From Chondrosia reniformis (Eukaryota; Porifera; Demospongiae; Chondrillida; Chondrillidae): a DNA stretch of 64,000 nt. Below, in pieces: positions 1 through 12,340 of the stretch. The notes under the pieces were generated by a model, which worked only from the letters and a program-made list of their open reading frames with translations, was not told the origin of the DNA and made no database searches. The position numbers were made by a program, and so were the translations under genes. Location of the stretch: the NCBI GenBank assembly GCA_947172415.1, contig OX359192.1:3598501-3662500 (forward strand). Direction: 5' to 3'. Position 1 is the stretch's first letter, and every line of letters begins with the position of its first letter.

Positions 1-1374
1 GTTGTATGGACTAGTTTTATATACTATTTGTATGTACTAATTGTTTGTATTAGGTGTATGTACTATTTATAGGTACCAGTTATATGTGTATGTACTAGTT
101 ATATGTAGTAGTTGGGTACTAGTTATAGGTACTAGTTGTGTACCATTTGTATGTACTAGTTTTATGTTCTAGGTGTATGACTAGTAGTATGTTCTAGTAC
201 AAGATATATTTAATAGTTATATTTACTAGTTGTTGGTACTGGTTTCATGTACTAGTTGTATGTATTAGTTGTGGTACTATTTATATGTACTAGCTATATG
301 TGTATATACTAGTTATATGTAGTAGTTGTTTGAACTAGTTATATGTTCTAGTTGTATGTACTATTTGTATATACTAGTATTTTTACTACTTGTAGGTGCT
401 AGTACTGGTTATACTAGGTACTAGGTAGGTGCTAGTTGTATGTACTAGCACTAGTTGTATGTACTACTTGTATGGAATAGTTATGTACTTGTTGTATGTA
501 CTAGTTGTAGTTTAATGTGCGTACTATTTATATGTACTGATTATATGTGTATGTACTAGGTATATGTAATACTTGTATGTACTAGTTGTATGTACTAGTT
601 GTAGTTTAATGTGCATACTATTTATATGTACTGATTATATGTGTATGTACTAGGTATATGTAATAGTTGTATGTACTAGTTGTATGTACTAGTTATATGT
701 ACTAGTTGTATGTACTAGTTGTGTGTATTAGTTGTGTCTACTACTTGTATGTAGTAGGTGTATGTACTAGTTGTATGCAGTAGTTGTATTTACTAGTTGT
801 ATGCACTAGTTGTATGTACTAGTTGTATGTACTAGTTGTATGTACTAGTTGTATGTACTAGTTGTATATACTAGTTGTGCATACTAGTTGTGTCTACTAC
901 TTGTATGTACTAGTTGTGTGTACTAGTTGTGTCTACTACTTGTATGTAGTAGGTGTATGTACTAGTTGTATGTAGTAGTTGTATTTACTAGTTGTATGCA
1001 CTAGTTGTATGTACTAGTTGTATATACTAGTTGTATGTACTAGTTGTATGTACTAGTTGTATGTACTAGTTGTGCATACTAGTTGTGTCTACTACTTGTA
1101 TGTACTAGTTGTATGTACTAGTTGTGTGTACTAGTTGTATTTACTAGTTGTATGCACTAGTTGTATGTATTAGATGTATGTACTTTTTATGTAATAGTTA
1201 TATATAGTTGTTGTTTGTACTAGTTATATGTACTATAGTTGTATGAACTATAATGTATATATGTTCTAGTTGTATGTGCTAGATACTAGTTGTATGTACT
1301 AGTTGTATGTACTAGTTGAATTTACTATTTGTATTCACTAGTTCTATGTAGTAGTTGTATGTACTAGTTGTATG
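1..1374 (+). repeat. 13-bp minisatellite, forward orientation
   Basis: Tandem, degenerate copies of a 13-bp unit (ACTAGTTGTATGT). Each typical unit contains the palindromes ACTAGT and, across the junction, GTAC. Longer local periods are visible: a ~94-bp duplication starting at 507 and 601 (shared GTAGTTTAATGTGC), and a ~196-bp (15-unit) duplication near 733 and 929. The array runs off the left window edge and ends where unrelated sequence begins after 1374. No coding capacity is credible. Confidence 0.95.
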
Positions 1375-1645
1375 TACAAACGATTAGAAGCGATTAGCAC
1401 ACATGATTTCAGAAAAGAAGAAGCAACCATACGCAACTACAATCTACTGGATGAGATATATGCTCAATTTTTCACTACTGTGATCTGCCGTGACATGCCT
1501 AAGGGGATCCAGACACTAATCCAAAAAGCTAAGTGTACCAGACATCATCGAGGTAACAAATTCTGGGACATAAACTTATCCAACTATAAATCTATTATCT
1601 ATATAGAGTCACATTATTGTACAATTATCGTATTATAATAAAATG
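1375..1645. other. Unrecognised non-repetitive segment
   Basis: Unique sequence between the minisatellite and the left terminal inverted repeat of the THAP element. A forward frame stays open from 1372 to 1638 (88 codons), but its ATG lies inside the minisatellite, and I recognise no domain in the product. The minisatellite resumes directly at the right end of the neighbouring element, so this segment has no counterpart on that side. It may be the remainder of an older insertion into which the THAP element jumped, or a chromosomal breakpoint fragment. Confidence 0.5.
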
Positions 1646-1750
1646 GTTAAAGGTCCACTGTCACCTTTTTTTAATGTTCATATGGATAGTGCTCAATAAA
1701 GCATCTTCAACGATACCCATTACACAGTGCTTTGCCGCAGGAGGGGGGAG

Positions 1751-2029
1751 TTACAAGAGCGCAAATAAGCCATTACGCGTGGGCGTTTCCGCTTTTCCGG
1801 TCCAAACGTTGCTTAAACATCGTGATGTCATTGTAGGCTCTGGAAAATGGCGGCAAGAATAACGAGCATTGAGGATGAGCAAGATATTGTTATGTCGTGC
1901 GAGTCTTCCTCGTCCTCCAACAGCTGCTGACCACTGCTTCCTCAGACTATCGCCCTTTGGGAAATGATGCAGTGAAACTTTGTCTCCATTGGTCCTGCTA
2001 CATCCTCCAGCAACGCATTTGTAAGGCAT
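1751..2029 (-). pseudogene. THAP zinc-finger domain fragment of a transposase
   Basis: Read from the ATG at 2027-2029, the product begins MPYKCVAGGC, the usual position for a THAP domain (Met-Pro, then Cys at residues 5 and 10). A His-His-Phe-Pro motif, a tryptophan and a terminal Cys-Arg-His-Phe follow. THAP domains are C2CH zinc-coordinating DNA-binding modules. In transposases they recognise the element ends. The final pair here is Cys-X-His rather than the usual Cys-X2-His, which may mean decay. An in-frame upstream ATG at 2086 would add 19 residues, but the domain conventionally starts at the second Met. About 31 residues follow the domain before the stop, so no catalytic core is encoded. 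It may be inert or a small DNA-binding protein. Confidence 0.65.
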
Positions 2030-2119
2030 CAGGGCGAGTTCATAAGCAAGGAAGCTGTGAAAGCCAACAGAGGATTGTCTTCCCAAGCCCAGCGTGACCG
2101 GTTCGATCGTATTGAGCCT

Positions 2120-2173
2120 ACTATGACGTCATAGTAAATATGGCGGATTACTTCGTCCAAATTTCCGGAAGTG
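2120..2173 (-). promoter_or_regulatory. Candidate promoter of the THAP fragment (CRE, YY1-like and ETS-like motifs)
   Basis: About 90-145 bp upstream of the THAP ATG lie a 16-bp palindrome containing a full CRE (ACTATGACGTCATAGT, 2120-2135), an AATATGGCGG motif resembling YY1 sites (2137-2146) and CCGGAAGTG (2165-2173), which on the minus strand is an ETS-type CACTTCCGG. The three together in ~50 bp resemble TATA-less animal promoters. Motif matches only; no expression evidence. Confidence 0.4.
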
Positions 2174-2290
2174 AGCTGTTATCTCGCTACCAAGGCATTT
2201 CGAAGCGCTCTAACTGTGATTCTTGGTGGTTTTAGATGATAATCTACCACATAAAGCTAACTTGTATGACCGTGACAGTGGACCTTTAAC

Positions 2291-2378
2291 TGGTTGTATG
2301 TAATAGTTGTGTGTACTAGTAGTAGTACTATATAGTTGTATGTACTAGTTGTATGTCCTAGTTGTAGTACTAGTTGTA
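2291..2378 (+). repeat. 13-bp minisatellite remnant
   Basis: About seven degenerate units of the same minisatellite separate the THAP element from the 122-bp satellite. The junction lies near 2379, just after CTAGTTGTAC. Confidence 0.85.
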
Positions 2379-5300
2379 CTGAATTTAAGGGTCCCCGAAG
2401 TTTTATAACTTATTTGCGAGTAAAAATGGCCACCAATTTCCAAACTTTGGGCTATGAAGCCGTACAGAAGACTTTACCAAAGGTAAAAATGGCCGCCGTA
2501 CTCGATTAAAGAGTCCCAGAAGCTCTACGACCTGTCTGTAAATAAAAATGGCCGCCAATTGTAAAAGTTTGGTCTATGCAGCTCTAACAAAGACTCTTCC
2601 GAAGGTAAAAATAAATGACATACCCAATTTAAGGGTCCCTGGAGCTCTATGACCTACCTCCGAGTTAAAAATGGCCGTCGATTTCGAAAATATGGGCATG
2701 AAGCCATACCAAAGACCGTTCCTAGGATAAAAATGGCCGCCGAACACGATTTAAGGGTCTCAATGCTCTACTACCTATCCACATATTAAAAATGGCCGCC
2801 AATTTCGAAAATATGGGGCATGAAGTCATATCGAAGACCGTTCCTAGGATAAAAATAGCCACCAAACGTGATTTAAGGGTCTCTGAAGCTCTACCACCTA
2901 TCTATGAGTGAAAAATGGCTACCGATTTCGAAAATATGGGCTATGAAGCCGTACCGAAGACCATTTCTAGGATAAAAATGGCCTCCAAACCAGATTAAAG
3001 GGTCCCTCAGACTCTACGACCTATCTCGGAGTTAAAAATAGCTGCTGAATTTGAAAGTATGGGCTATGAAGCTGTACCAGTCCGTTCCTAGGATAAAAAT
3101 GGCCACCAAAATCGATTAAAGGGTCCCTGAAGCTCTACGAACTGTCCCCGAGTTAAAAATGGCCGGCGATTTCGAACATATGGGCTCTGAAGCCGTATTG
3201 AAGACCGTTCATAGAATAAAAATGGACGCCAAATCCGATTAAAGGGTCCCCGAAGCTCTACTATCTATCTCCGTGTTAAAAATGGCCACCAATTTCTAAA
3301 ACATGGGCTATGAAGCCGTACCGAAGACCGTTTCTAGGATAAAAATGGCCCCTGAATACGAATAAAGAGTCCCCAAAGATCTAAGACCTATACGCGAATT
3401 AAAAATTGCTGCCTATTTCGAAAATATGGGCTATGAAGCTGTACCGAACACAGTTTCTAGGATAAATATGGCCGCCGAATACAAATAAAAGGTCCTCGAA
3501 GATCTAAGACCTATCACCGAGTTAAAAATGGCCGCCTATTTCGAAAATATGGGCTATGAAGCCGAACCGAAAACCGTTTCTAGGTTAAAAATGGCCGCAG
3601 AATACAAATAAAAGGTCCCCGAAGATCTAAGACCTATCACCGAGTTAAAAATGGCGACCTATTTCGAAAATATGGGCTATGAAGCCCTAACGAAGACCAT
3701 TTCTAGGATAAAAATGGCGGCCGAATCCGATTAAAGGGTCCCGAAGTTCTACGATCTATCCCCAAGTTAAAAATGGCTGCCGATTTCGAAAATATGGGCT
3801 ATGAAGCCGTACCGAAGACCGTTTCCAGGATAAAAATAGCCGCAGAATCCGAATAAAGGTCCCGGAAGCTCTACGATCTATCAACAAGATACAATGGCCC
3901 CGATTTCGAAAATATGGACTATGAAGTTGTAACGAAAACGGTTTCTAGGATAAAAATGGCTGGCGAATCCGATTAAAGGGTCCCCGAAACTCTATGATCT
4001 ATCCCCGAGTTAAAAAAGACCACCGATTTCGAAAATATTGGCTGTGAAGCCCTAACGAAGACCATTTCTAGGATAAAAATGGCCGCCTAATCCGATTAAA
4101 GGGTCCCCGAAGCTCTACGACCTGTCCCGAGTTAAAAATGGCCGCCGATTTCGAAAATATGGGCTATGAAGTTGTAACAAAGACCGTTTCTAGGATAAAA
4201 ATGGCCGCCGATTCTGATTAAAGGGTCCCGAAGCTCTACGACCTGTCCAGACTTGAAAATTGCCGCCGATTTCGAAAATATGGGCTATGAAGTTGTAACA
4301 AAGACTGTTTCTAGGATAAAAATGGCCGCCGAATCCGATTAAAGGGTCCCCGAAGCTCTACGACCTGTCCCAAGTTGAAAATGGCCGCCAATTTCTAAAA
4401 TATGGGCTATAAAGCGGTAACGAGGACCATTTCTAGGATAAAATGGCTGCCGAATCTGATTAAAGGGTTCCTGAAGCTCTACGACTTATCCCCGAGTTAA
4501 AAATGGCCGCCGATTTCGAAAATATGGGCTATGAAGTTGTAACAAAGACCGTTTCTAGGATAAAATGGCCGCCTAATCCGATTAAGGGTCCCCGAAGCTC
4601 TACGACCTGTCCCGGTTTAAAAATGGCGGTCGATTTTGAAAATATGGGCTATGAAGCCGTACCGAAGTTAGTTTCTAGGATAAAAATGGCCTCCGAATCC
4701 GAATAATGGGTCCCTAAAGCTCTACGACCTATCCCCGAGTTAAAATGGCCGCCGATTTTGAAAATATGGGCTATGAAGTTGTAACCAAGACGTTTCCAGG
4801 GTAAAAATGGCCACCTAATCCGATTAAAGGGTCCCCGAAGCTCTACGACCTGTCCCGAGTTGAAAATGGCCGCCGATTTCGAAAATATTGGCTATGAAGC
4901 CGTACCGAAAACAGTTTCTAGGATAAAAATGGCTGCCGAATCCGATTAAAGGGTCCCCAAAACTCTACGATCTATCCCCAAGTTAAAAAAGACCACCGAT
5001 TTCGAAAATATGGGCTGTGAAGCCCTAACGAAGACCATTTCTAGGATAAAAATGGCCGCTGAATCCGATTAAACGGTGCCTGAAGCTCTACGACCTATCC
5101 CCGCGTTAAAAATGGCCGCCGATTTCGAAAATATGGGCTATGAAGTTGTAACCAAGACCGTTTCTAAGATAAAAATGGCCGCCTAATCCGATTAAAGGGT
5201 CCCCGAAGCTCTACGACCTGTCCCGAGTTAAAAATGGCCGCCGATTTCGAAAATATTAGCTATGAAGTTGTAACAAAGACCGTTTCTAGGATAAAAATGG

Positions 5301-8300
5301 CCGCCTAATCCGATTAAAGGGTCTCCGAAGCTCTACGACCTGTCCCGAGTTAAAAATGGCCGCCGATTTTGAAAATATGGGCTATGAAGCCGTACCGAAG
5401 TTAGTTTCTAGGATAAAAATGGCCGCCGAATCCGATTAAAGGTTCCCAGAAGCTCTACGACCTATCCCCGAGTTAAGAATGGCCTCCGATTTCGAAAATA
5501 TGGGCTATGAAGTTGTAACAAAGACCGTTTCTAGGATAAAAATGTCCGCTGAATCCGATTAATGGGTCCCTGAAGCTCTACGACCTATCCCCGAGTTAAA
5601 AATGGTCACCGATTTCGAAAATATGGGCTATGAAGTTGTAACAAAGACCGTTTCTAGGAAAAAAATGGCCCCCTAATCCGATTAAAGAGTCCCCGAAGCT
5701 CTGCGACCTGTCCCGAGTTAAAAATGGCCGCCGATTTTGAAAATATGGGCTATGAAGGCGTACCGAAGTTAGTTTCGAGGATAAAATGGCCGCCGAATCT
5801 GATTAAATGGTTCCCGTAGCTCTACAACCTATCCGCAAGTTAAAAATGGCCGCCGATTTTGAAAGTATGGGCTATGAAGTTGTAACAAAGACCATTTCTA
5901 GGATAAAAATGGCCGCCTAATCCGATTTAAGGGTCCCCGAAGCTCTACGACCTGTCCTGAGTTAAAAATGGCCGCCGATTTTGAAAATATTGGATAAGAA
6001 GGCATACCGAAGTTAGTTTCTAGGATAAAAATGGCCGCCGAATCCAATTAAAGGGTCCCTAAAGCTCTACGACCTATCCCCGAGTTAAAAATGGCCGCCG
6101 ATTTCGAAAATATGGGCTATGAAGTTGTAACAAAGACCGCTTCTTGGATAAAAATGGCCGCCGAATCCGATTAAAGGGTCCCCAAAGCTCTACGACCTGT
6201 CCCCGAGTTAAAATTGGCCGCCGATTTCGAAACTATGGTCTATGAAGTTGTAACAAGGACCATATCTTGGAAAAAAATGGCCACCTAATCCGATTAAAGG
6301 GTCCCCTAAGCTCTACGACCTTTCCCAAGTTGAAAATGGCCGCCGATTTCGAAAATATTGGCTATGATGACATAACGAAGACCATTTCAGGATAAAAATG
6401 GCCGCCGAATCCAATTAAAGGGTCCCCGAAGCTTTACGACCTCTCCCGAGTTGAAAATGGCCGCCGAATACGAAAATATGGGCTATGAAGCCGTAACGAA
6501 GACCCTTTCTAGAATAAAAATGGCCGCCTAATCCGATTAAAGGGTCCCCGAAGCTTTAGGACCTCTCCCGAGTTGAAAATGGCCGCCGAATACGAAAATA
6601 TGGGCTATGAAGCCGTAACGAAGACCCTTTCTAGAATAAAAATGGCCGCCTAATCCGATTAAAGGGTCCCCGAAACTCTACGACCTGTCCCGATTTAAAA
6701 ATGGCCGCCGATTTCGAAAATATGGGCTATGAAGTTGTAACAAAGGCCGTTTCCAGGATAAATATGGCCGCCGAATCCGATTAAAGGGTCCCGGAAGCTC
6801 TACGACCTGTCCCGAGTTAAAAATGGCCGCCGATTTCGAAAATATGGGCTATGAAGTTGCAACAAAGTCCGTTTCTAGGATAAAAATGGCCGACGAATCC
6901 GATTAAAGTGTCCCCGAAGCTCTACGACCTGTCCTGAGTTAAAAATGGCCGCCGAATACGAAAATATGGCCTTTGAAGCCATAACGAAGACTGTTTCTAG
7001 GATAAAAACGGCCGCCGAATCCGATTAAAGGGTCCCCGAAGTTCTACGACCTGTCCCGAGTTAAAAATGGCCGCCGATTTCGAAAATTTGGGCTATGAAG
7101 CCGTACCGAAGACCGTTTCTAGGATAAAAATGGCCGCCGAATCCGATTAAAGGGTCCCCGAAGCTCTACGACCTGTCCCGAGTTAAAAATGGCCGCCGAA
7201 TACGAAAATATGGCCTATGAAGCCATACCGAAGACTGTTTCTATGATAAAAATGGCCGCCGAATCCGATTAAAGGGTCCCCGAAGTTCTACGACCTGTCC
7301 CGAGTTAAAAATGGCCGCCGATTTCGAAAATTTGGGCTATGAAGCCGTACCGAAGACCGTTTCTAGGATAAAAATGGCCGACGAAACCGATTAAAGGGTC
7401 CCCGAAGCTCTACGACCTGTCCCGAGTTAAAAATGGCTGCCGATTTCGAAAATATGGGCTATGAAGCCGTAACGAAGACCATTTCTAGGATAAAAGTGGC
7501 CGCCGAATCCGATTAAAGGGTCCCCGAATCTCTACGACCTGTCCCGAGTTAAAAATGGCCGCCGATTTCGAAAATATGGACTATGAAGTTGTAACAAAGA
7601 CCGTTTCTAATATAAAAATGGCCGCCCAATCCGATTAAAGGGTCCCCGAAGCTCTACGACCTGTCCCGAGTTAAAAATGGCCGCCGATTTCGAAAATATG
7701 GGCTATGAAGTTGTAACAAAGACCGTTTCTAATATAAAAATGGCCGCCGAATCCGATTAAAGGGTCCCCGAAACTCTATGACCTGTCCCGAGTTGAAAAT
7801 GGCCGCCGATTTCGAAAATATGGGCTATGAAGTTGTAACAAAGACCGTTTCTAGGATAAAAATGGCCGCTGAATCCGTTTAAAGGGTCCTCGAAGCTCTA
7901 CGACCTGTCCCGAGTGAAAAATGGCCGCCGATTTCGAAAATATGGGCTATGAAGTTGTAACAAAGACCGTTTCTAATATAAAAATGGCCGCCCAATCCGA
8001 ATAAAGGGTCCCCGAAGCTCTACGACCTGTCCCGAGTTAAAAATGGCCGCCGATTTCGAAAATATGGGCTATGAAGTTGTAACAAAGACCGTTTCTAATA
8101 TAAAATGGCCGCCGAATCCGATTAAAGGGTCCCCGAAGCTCTACGACCTGTTCCGAGTTAAAAATGGCCGCCGATTTCGAAAATATGGGCTATGAAGTTG
8201 TAACAAAGACCGTTTCTAATATAAAAATGGCCGCCGAATTCGATTAAAGGGTCCCCGAAGCTCTAGGACCTATCCTTGAGTTAAAAATGGCCGCCGATTT

Positions 8301-10428
8301 CGAAAATATGTGCTATGAAGTTGTAACAAAGACCGTTTCTAGGATAAAAATGGCCGCTGAATCCGATTAAATGGTCCCCGAAGCTCTACGACCTGTCCCG
8401 AGTTAAAAATGGCCTCCGATTTCGAAAATATGGGCTATGAAGCCGTAACGAAGACCATTTCTAGGATAAAAGTGGCCGCCGAATCCGATTAAAGGGTCCC
8501 CGAATCTCTACGACCTGTCCCGAGTTAAAAATGGCCGCCGATTTCGAAAATATGGGCTATGAAGTTGTAACAAAGACCGTTTCTAATATAAAAATGGCCG
8601 CCCAATCCGATTAAAGGGTCCCCGAAGCTCTACGACCTGTCCCGAGTTAAAAATGGACACCGATTTCGAAAATATGGACTATGAAGTTTTAACAAAGACC
8701 GTTTCTAATATAAAAATGGCCGCCCAATCCGAATAAAGGGTCCCCGAAGCTCTACGACCTGTCCCGAGTTAAAAATGGCCGCCGATTTCGAAAATATGGG
8801 CTATGAAGTTGTAACAAAGACCATTTCTAATATAAAAATGGCCGCCGAATCCGATTAAAGGGTCCCCGAAGCTCTACGACCTATCCTCGAGTTAAAAATG
8901 GCCGCTGATTTCGAAAATATGGGCTATAAAGCCGTAACGAAGACCATTTCTAATATAAAAATGGCCGCCGAATCCGATTAAAGGGTCCCCAAAGCTCTAC
9001 GATCTGTCCCGAGTTAAAAATGGCCGCCTATTTCGAAAATATGGGCTATGAAGTTGTAACAAAGACCGTTTCTAATATAAAAATAGCCGCCGAATTCGAT
9101 TAAAGGGTCCCCGAAGCTCTACGACCTATCCTCGAGTTAAAAATGGCCGCCGATTTCGAAAATATGTGCTATGAAGTTTTAACAAAGACCGTTTCTAGGA
9201 TAAAAATGGCCGCTGAATCCGATTAAATGGTCCCCGAAGCTGTACGACCTGTCCCGAATTAAAAATGGCCGCCGATTTCGAAAATATGGGCTATGAAGTT
9301 GTAACAAAGACCGTTTCTAATATAAAAATGGCCGCCGAATCCGATTAAAGGGTCCCCGAAGATCTACGACCTATCCTCGAGTTAAAAATGGCCGCTGATT
9401 TCGAAAATATGGGCTATGAAGCCGTAACGAAGACCGTTTCTAATATAAAAATGGCCGCCGAATCCGATTAAAGGGTCCCCGAAGCTCTACGACCTGTCCC
9501 GAGTTAAAAATGGCCGCCGATTGCGAAAATATGGGCTATGAAGTTGTAACAAAGACTGTTTCTAATATAAAAATGGCCGCCGAATTCGATTAAAGGGTCC
9601 CCGAAGCTCTACGACCTATCCTCGAGTTAAAAATGGCCGCCGATTTCGAAAATATGTGCTACTAAGTTGTAACAAAGACCGTTTCTAGGATAAAAATGGC
9701 CGCTGAATCCGATTAAATGGTCCCCGAAACTCTACGACCTGTCCCGAATTAAAAATGGCCGCCGATTTCGAAAATATGGGCTATGAAGCCGTAACGAAGA
9801 CCATTTCTAGGATAAAAGTGGCCGCCGAATCCGATTAAAGGGTCCCCGAATCTCTACGACCTATCCTCGAGTTAAAAATGGCCGCCGATTTCGAAAATAT
9901 GGGCTATTAAGTTGTAACAAAGACCGTTTCTAATATAAAAATGACCGCCCAATCCGATTAAAGGGTCCCCGAAGCTCTACGACCTGTCCCGAGTTAAAAA
10001 TGGCCGCCGATTTCGAAAATATGGGCTATGAAGTTGTAACAAAGACCATTTCTAATATAAAAATGGCCGCCGAATCCGATTAAAGGGTCCCCGAAGCTCT
10101 ACAACCAGTCCCGAGTTAAAAATGGCCGCCGATTTCGAAAATATGGGCTATGAAGTTGTAACAAAGACCGTTTCTAATATAAAAATGGCCGCCGAATTCG
10201 ATTAAAGGGTCCCCGAAGCTCTACGACCTATCCTCGAGTTAAAAATGGCCGCCGATTTCGAAAATATGTGCTATGAAGTTGTAACAAAGACCGTTTCTAG
10301 GATAAAAATGGCCGCTGAATCCGATTAAACGGTCCCCGAAGCTGTACGACCTGTCCCGAGTTAAAACTGGCCGCCGATTTCGAAAATATGGGCTATGAAG
10401 CCGTACCGAAGACAGTTTCTAGCATAAA
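2379..10428 (+). repeat. ~122-bp satellite array, forward arm
   Basis: About 66 tandem monomers of 121-123 bp. Each monomer has two related ~61-bp halves, both starting AAAAATGGCCGCCGA. One continues into TTTCGAAAATATGGGC and the other into ATCCGATTAAAGGGTCC, so the unit is an old dimer. The leftmost ~1.7 kb is strongly diverged, while 7000-10300 is close to uniform, the usual picture of an array homogenised in its interior. A monomer variant with GAATTCGATT recurs at 8236, 9092, 9582 and 10194 (7, 4 and 5 monomers apart), which hints at irregular higher-order structure. Short open frames here (for example 4503-4706) are by-products. Confidence 0.95.
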
Positions 10429-11429
10429 ATAGCATTTTTAAAAAAAACGTCGTTTTTGCCCTCACAGTCCGGTGAGTCCGTTAAGACCCTCATCGCCAAA
10501 AGGACCGATGAAATACAAAACGGCCATTTTGGAAATGAGGCCCTTAACGGCCTTACGGGCGAGTGGGAGTCAAAATGGCATTTTTACAAAAAAGCCATTT
10601 TTGCCCTCACAGGCCAGTAAGGCCGTTAAGACCCTCACCGCCAAAAGGGCCGATGAGGTCCAAAACGGCCAGTTTGGAAATGAGTCCCTTAACGGCCTTA
10701 TTGGTGGGCGGAAGTCAAAAAGGAATTTTTCAAAAAACGCCGTTTTTGCCCTCACAGGTCAGTAAGGCCGTTAAGACCCTCATCGCCAAAAGGGCCGATG
10801 AGGTCCAAAAAGGCAATTTTGGAAATGATGCCCTTAACGGCCTTACGGGAGAGCGGGAGTCAAAATGGCATTTTTCAAAAAAGCCCTTTTTGCCCACACG
10901 GGCCAGTAAGGCCGTTAAGACCCTCAGCGCCAAAAGAGCCGATGAAGTCCAAAACGGCCTTTTTGGAAATGGGACCCTTAACGGCCTTACTGGCCGGCGA
11001 AAGTCAAAAAGGAATTTTTCAAAAAACGCCGTTTTTGCCCTCACAGGTCAGTAAGGCCGTTAAGACCCTCATCGCCAAAAGGGCCGATGAGGTCCAAAAA
11101 GGCAATTTTGGAAATGATGCCCTTAACGGCCTTACGGGAGAGCGGGAGTCAAAATGGCATTTTTCAAAAAAGCCCTTTTTGCCCACACGGGCCAGTAAGG
11201 CCGTTAAGACCCTCAGCGCCAAAAGAGCCGATGAAGTCCAAAACGGCCTTTTTGGAAATGGGACCCTTAACGGCCTTACTGGCCGGCGAAAGTCAAAATG
11301 GCATTTTTGAAAAAACGTTGTTTTTGGCCTCACTGGCCAGTAAGGCCGTTAAGACCCTTTTCGCCTAAGGGGCGGATGAGGCACAAAACGGCCTTTTTGT
11401 AAATGAGACCCTTAACGTCCTTTCTGGCC
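10429..11429 (+). repeat. ~145-bp satellite, forward arm
   Basis: Tandem units of 144-145 bp; the motif GTAAGGCCGTTAAG begins at 10617, 10762, 10906 and 11051. The blocks at about 10730-11018 and 11019-11307 are nearly the same 289-bp dimer. Each monomer has internal dyad symmetry: TAAGGCCGTTAAG near one end and CTTAACGGCCTTA near the other. It can therefore fold into hairpins, and its two strands look alike. Open frames of 90-170 codons exist in several frames on both strands, as expected from a stop-poor repeat whose length is not a multiple of three. They are not genes. Confidence 0.93.
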
Positions 11430-12340
11430 TGTGAGGGCAAAAACGGCTTTTATTGCAATATACCATTTTGACTCCCGCCGGCCAGTAAGGCCGTTAAGGG
11501 TCCCATTTCAAACAAGGTCGTTTTGGACCTCATCTCTACTTTTGGCCTTGAGGGTCTTAACGGCTTTACTGGCCTGTGAGGGCAAAAAAGGCTATTATTG
11601 AAATATACCATTTTGACTCCCGTTAGCCCGTTAGGCCGTTAAGGGCCTCATTTCCAAAATGGCCGTTTTGGACCTCATCGTCCCTTTTGGCGATGAGGGT
11701 CTTAACGGCCTGACTGGCCTGTGAGGTCAAAAACGGCGTTTTTTGAAAAATTCCATTTTGACTACCGCCGGCCAATAAGGCCGTTAAGGGCCTCATTTCC
11801 AAAATGGCCGTTTTGGATCTCATCGGCCCTTTTTGAGATGAAGGTCTTAACGGCCTTACTGGCCTGTGAGGGCAAAAACGGAGTTTTTTGAAAAATTCCA
11901 TTTTGACTACCGCCGGCCAATAAGGCCGTTAAGGGCGTCATTTCCAAAATGGCCGTTTTGGACCTCATCGGCCCTTTTGGCGATGAGGGTCTTAACGGCC
12001 TTACTTGCCTGTGAGGGCAAAAACGGCGTTTTTTGAAAAATTCCATTTTGACTCCGGCCGGCCAATAAGGCCGTTAAGGGCCTCAATTCCAAAATGGCCG
12101 TTTTGGACCTCATTGGCCCTTTTGGCGATGAGAGTCTTAACGGCCTTACTGGCCTCTGAGGGCAAAAACAACTTTTTTTGAAAAATGCCATTTTGACTCC
12201 CGCTCGCCCATAAGGCCGTTAAGGGCCTCATTTCCAAAATAACCGTTTGGGATCTCATTGGCCCTTTTGGCGATGAGGGTCTTAACGGCCTTACTGGACT
12301 GTGAGGGTGAAAAGACGTTTTTTGAAAAATGCCATTTTAT
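11430..12340 (-). repeat. ~145-bp satellite, inverted arm
   Basis: The same satellite in opposite orientation. The switch falls at the GGCC at 11426-11429: upstream the unit reads towards TTAACGTCCTTTCTGGCC, and downstream it continues as the complement (TGTGAGGGCAAAAACGGC). The units nearest the switch (11430-11650) are the most diverged. The outer end at 12340 meets the 122-bp satellite at the same junction sequence as at 10428, so both satellites were copied together when the palindrome formed. Confidence 0.92.

Larger units (their letters stand above)
1646..2290 (-). mobile_element. Short DNA transposon with terminal inverted repeats and a THAP domain
   Basis: A 19-bp perfect inverted repeat bounds the segment: GTTAAAGGTCCACTGTCAC at 1646-1664 and its complement at 2272-2290. 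Inside, on the minus strand, are a promoter-like stretch and the N-terminal part of a THAP-domain protein. No transposase catalytic region is present, so this is a deletion derivative that could move only with help from another copy. THAP domains occur at the N-terminus of transposases in P-like and some other DNA-transposon superfamilies. The flanks show no clear target-site duplication, so the superfamily is left open. Confidence 0.7.
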
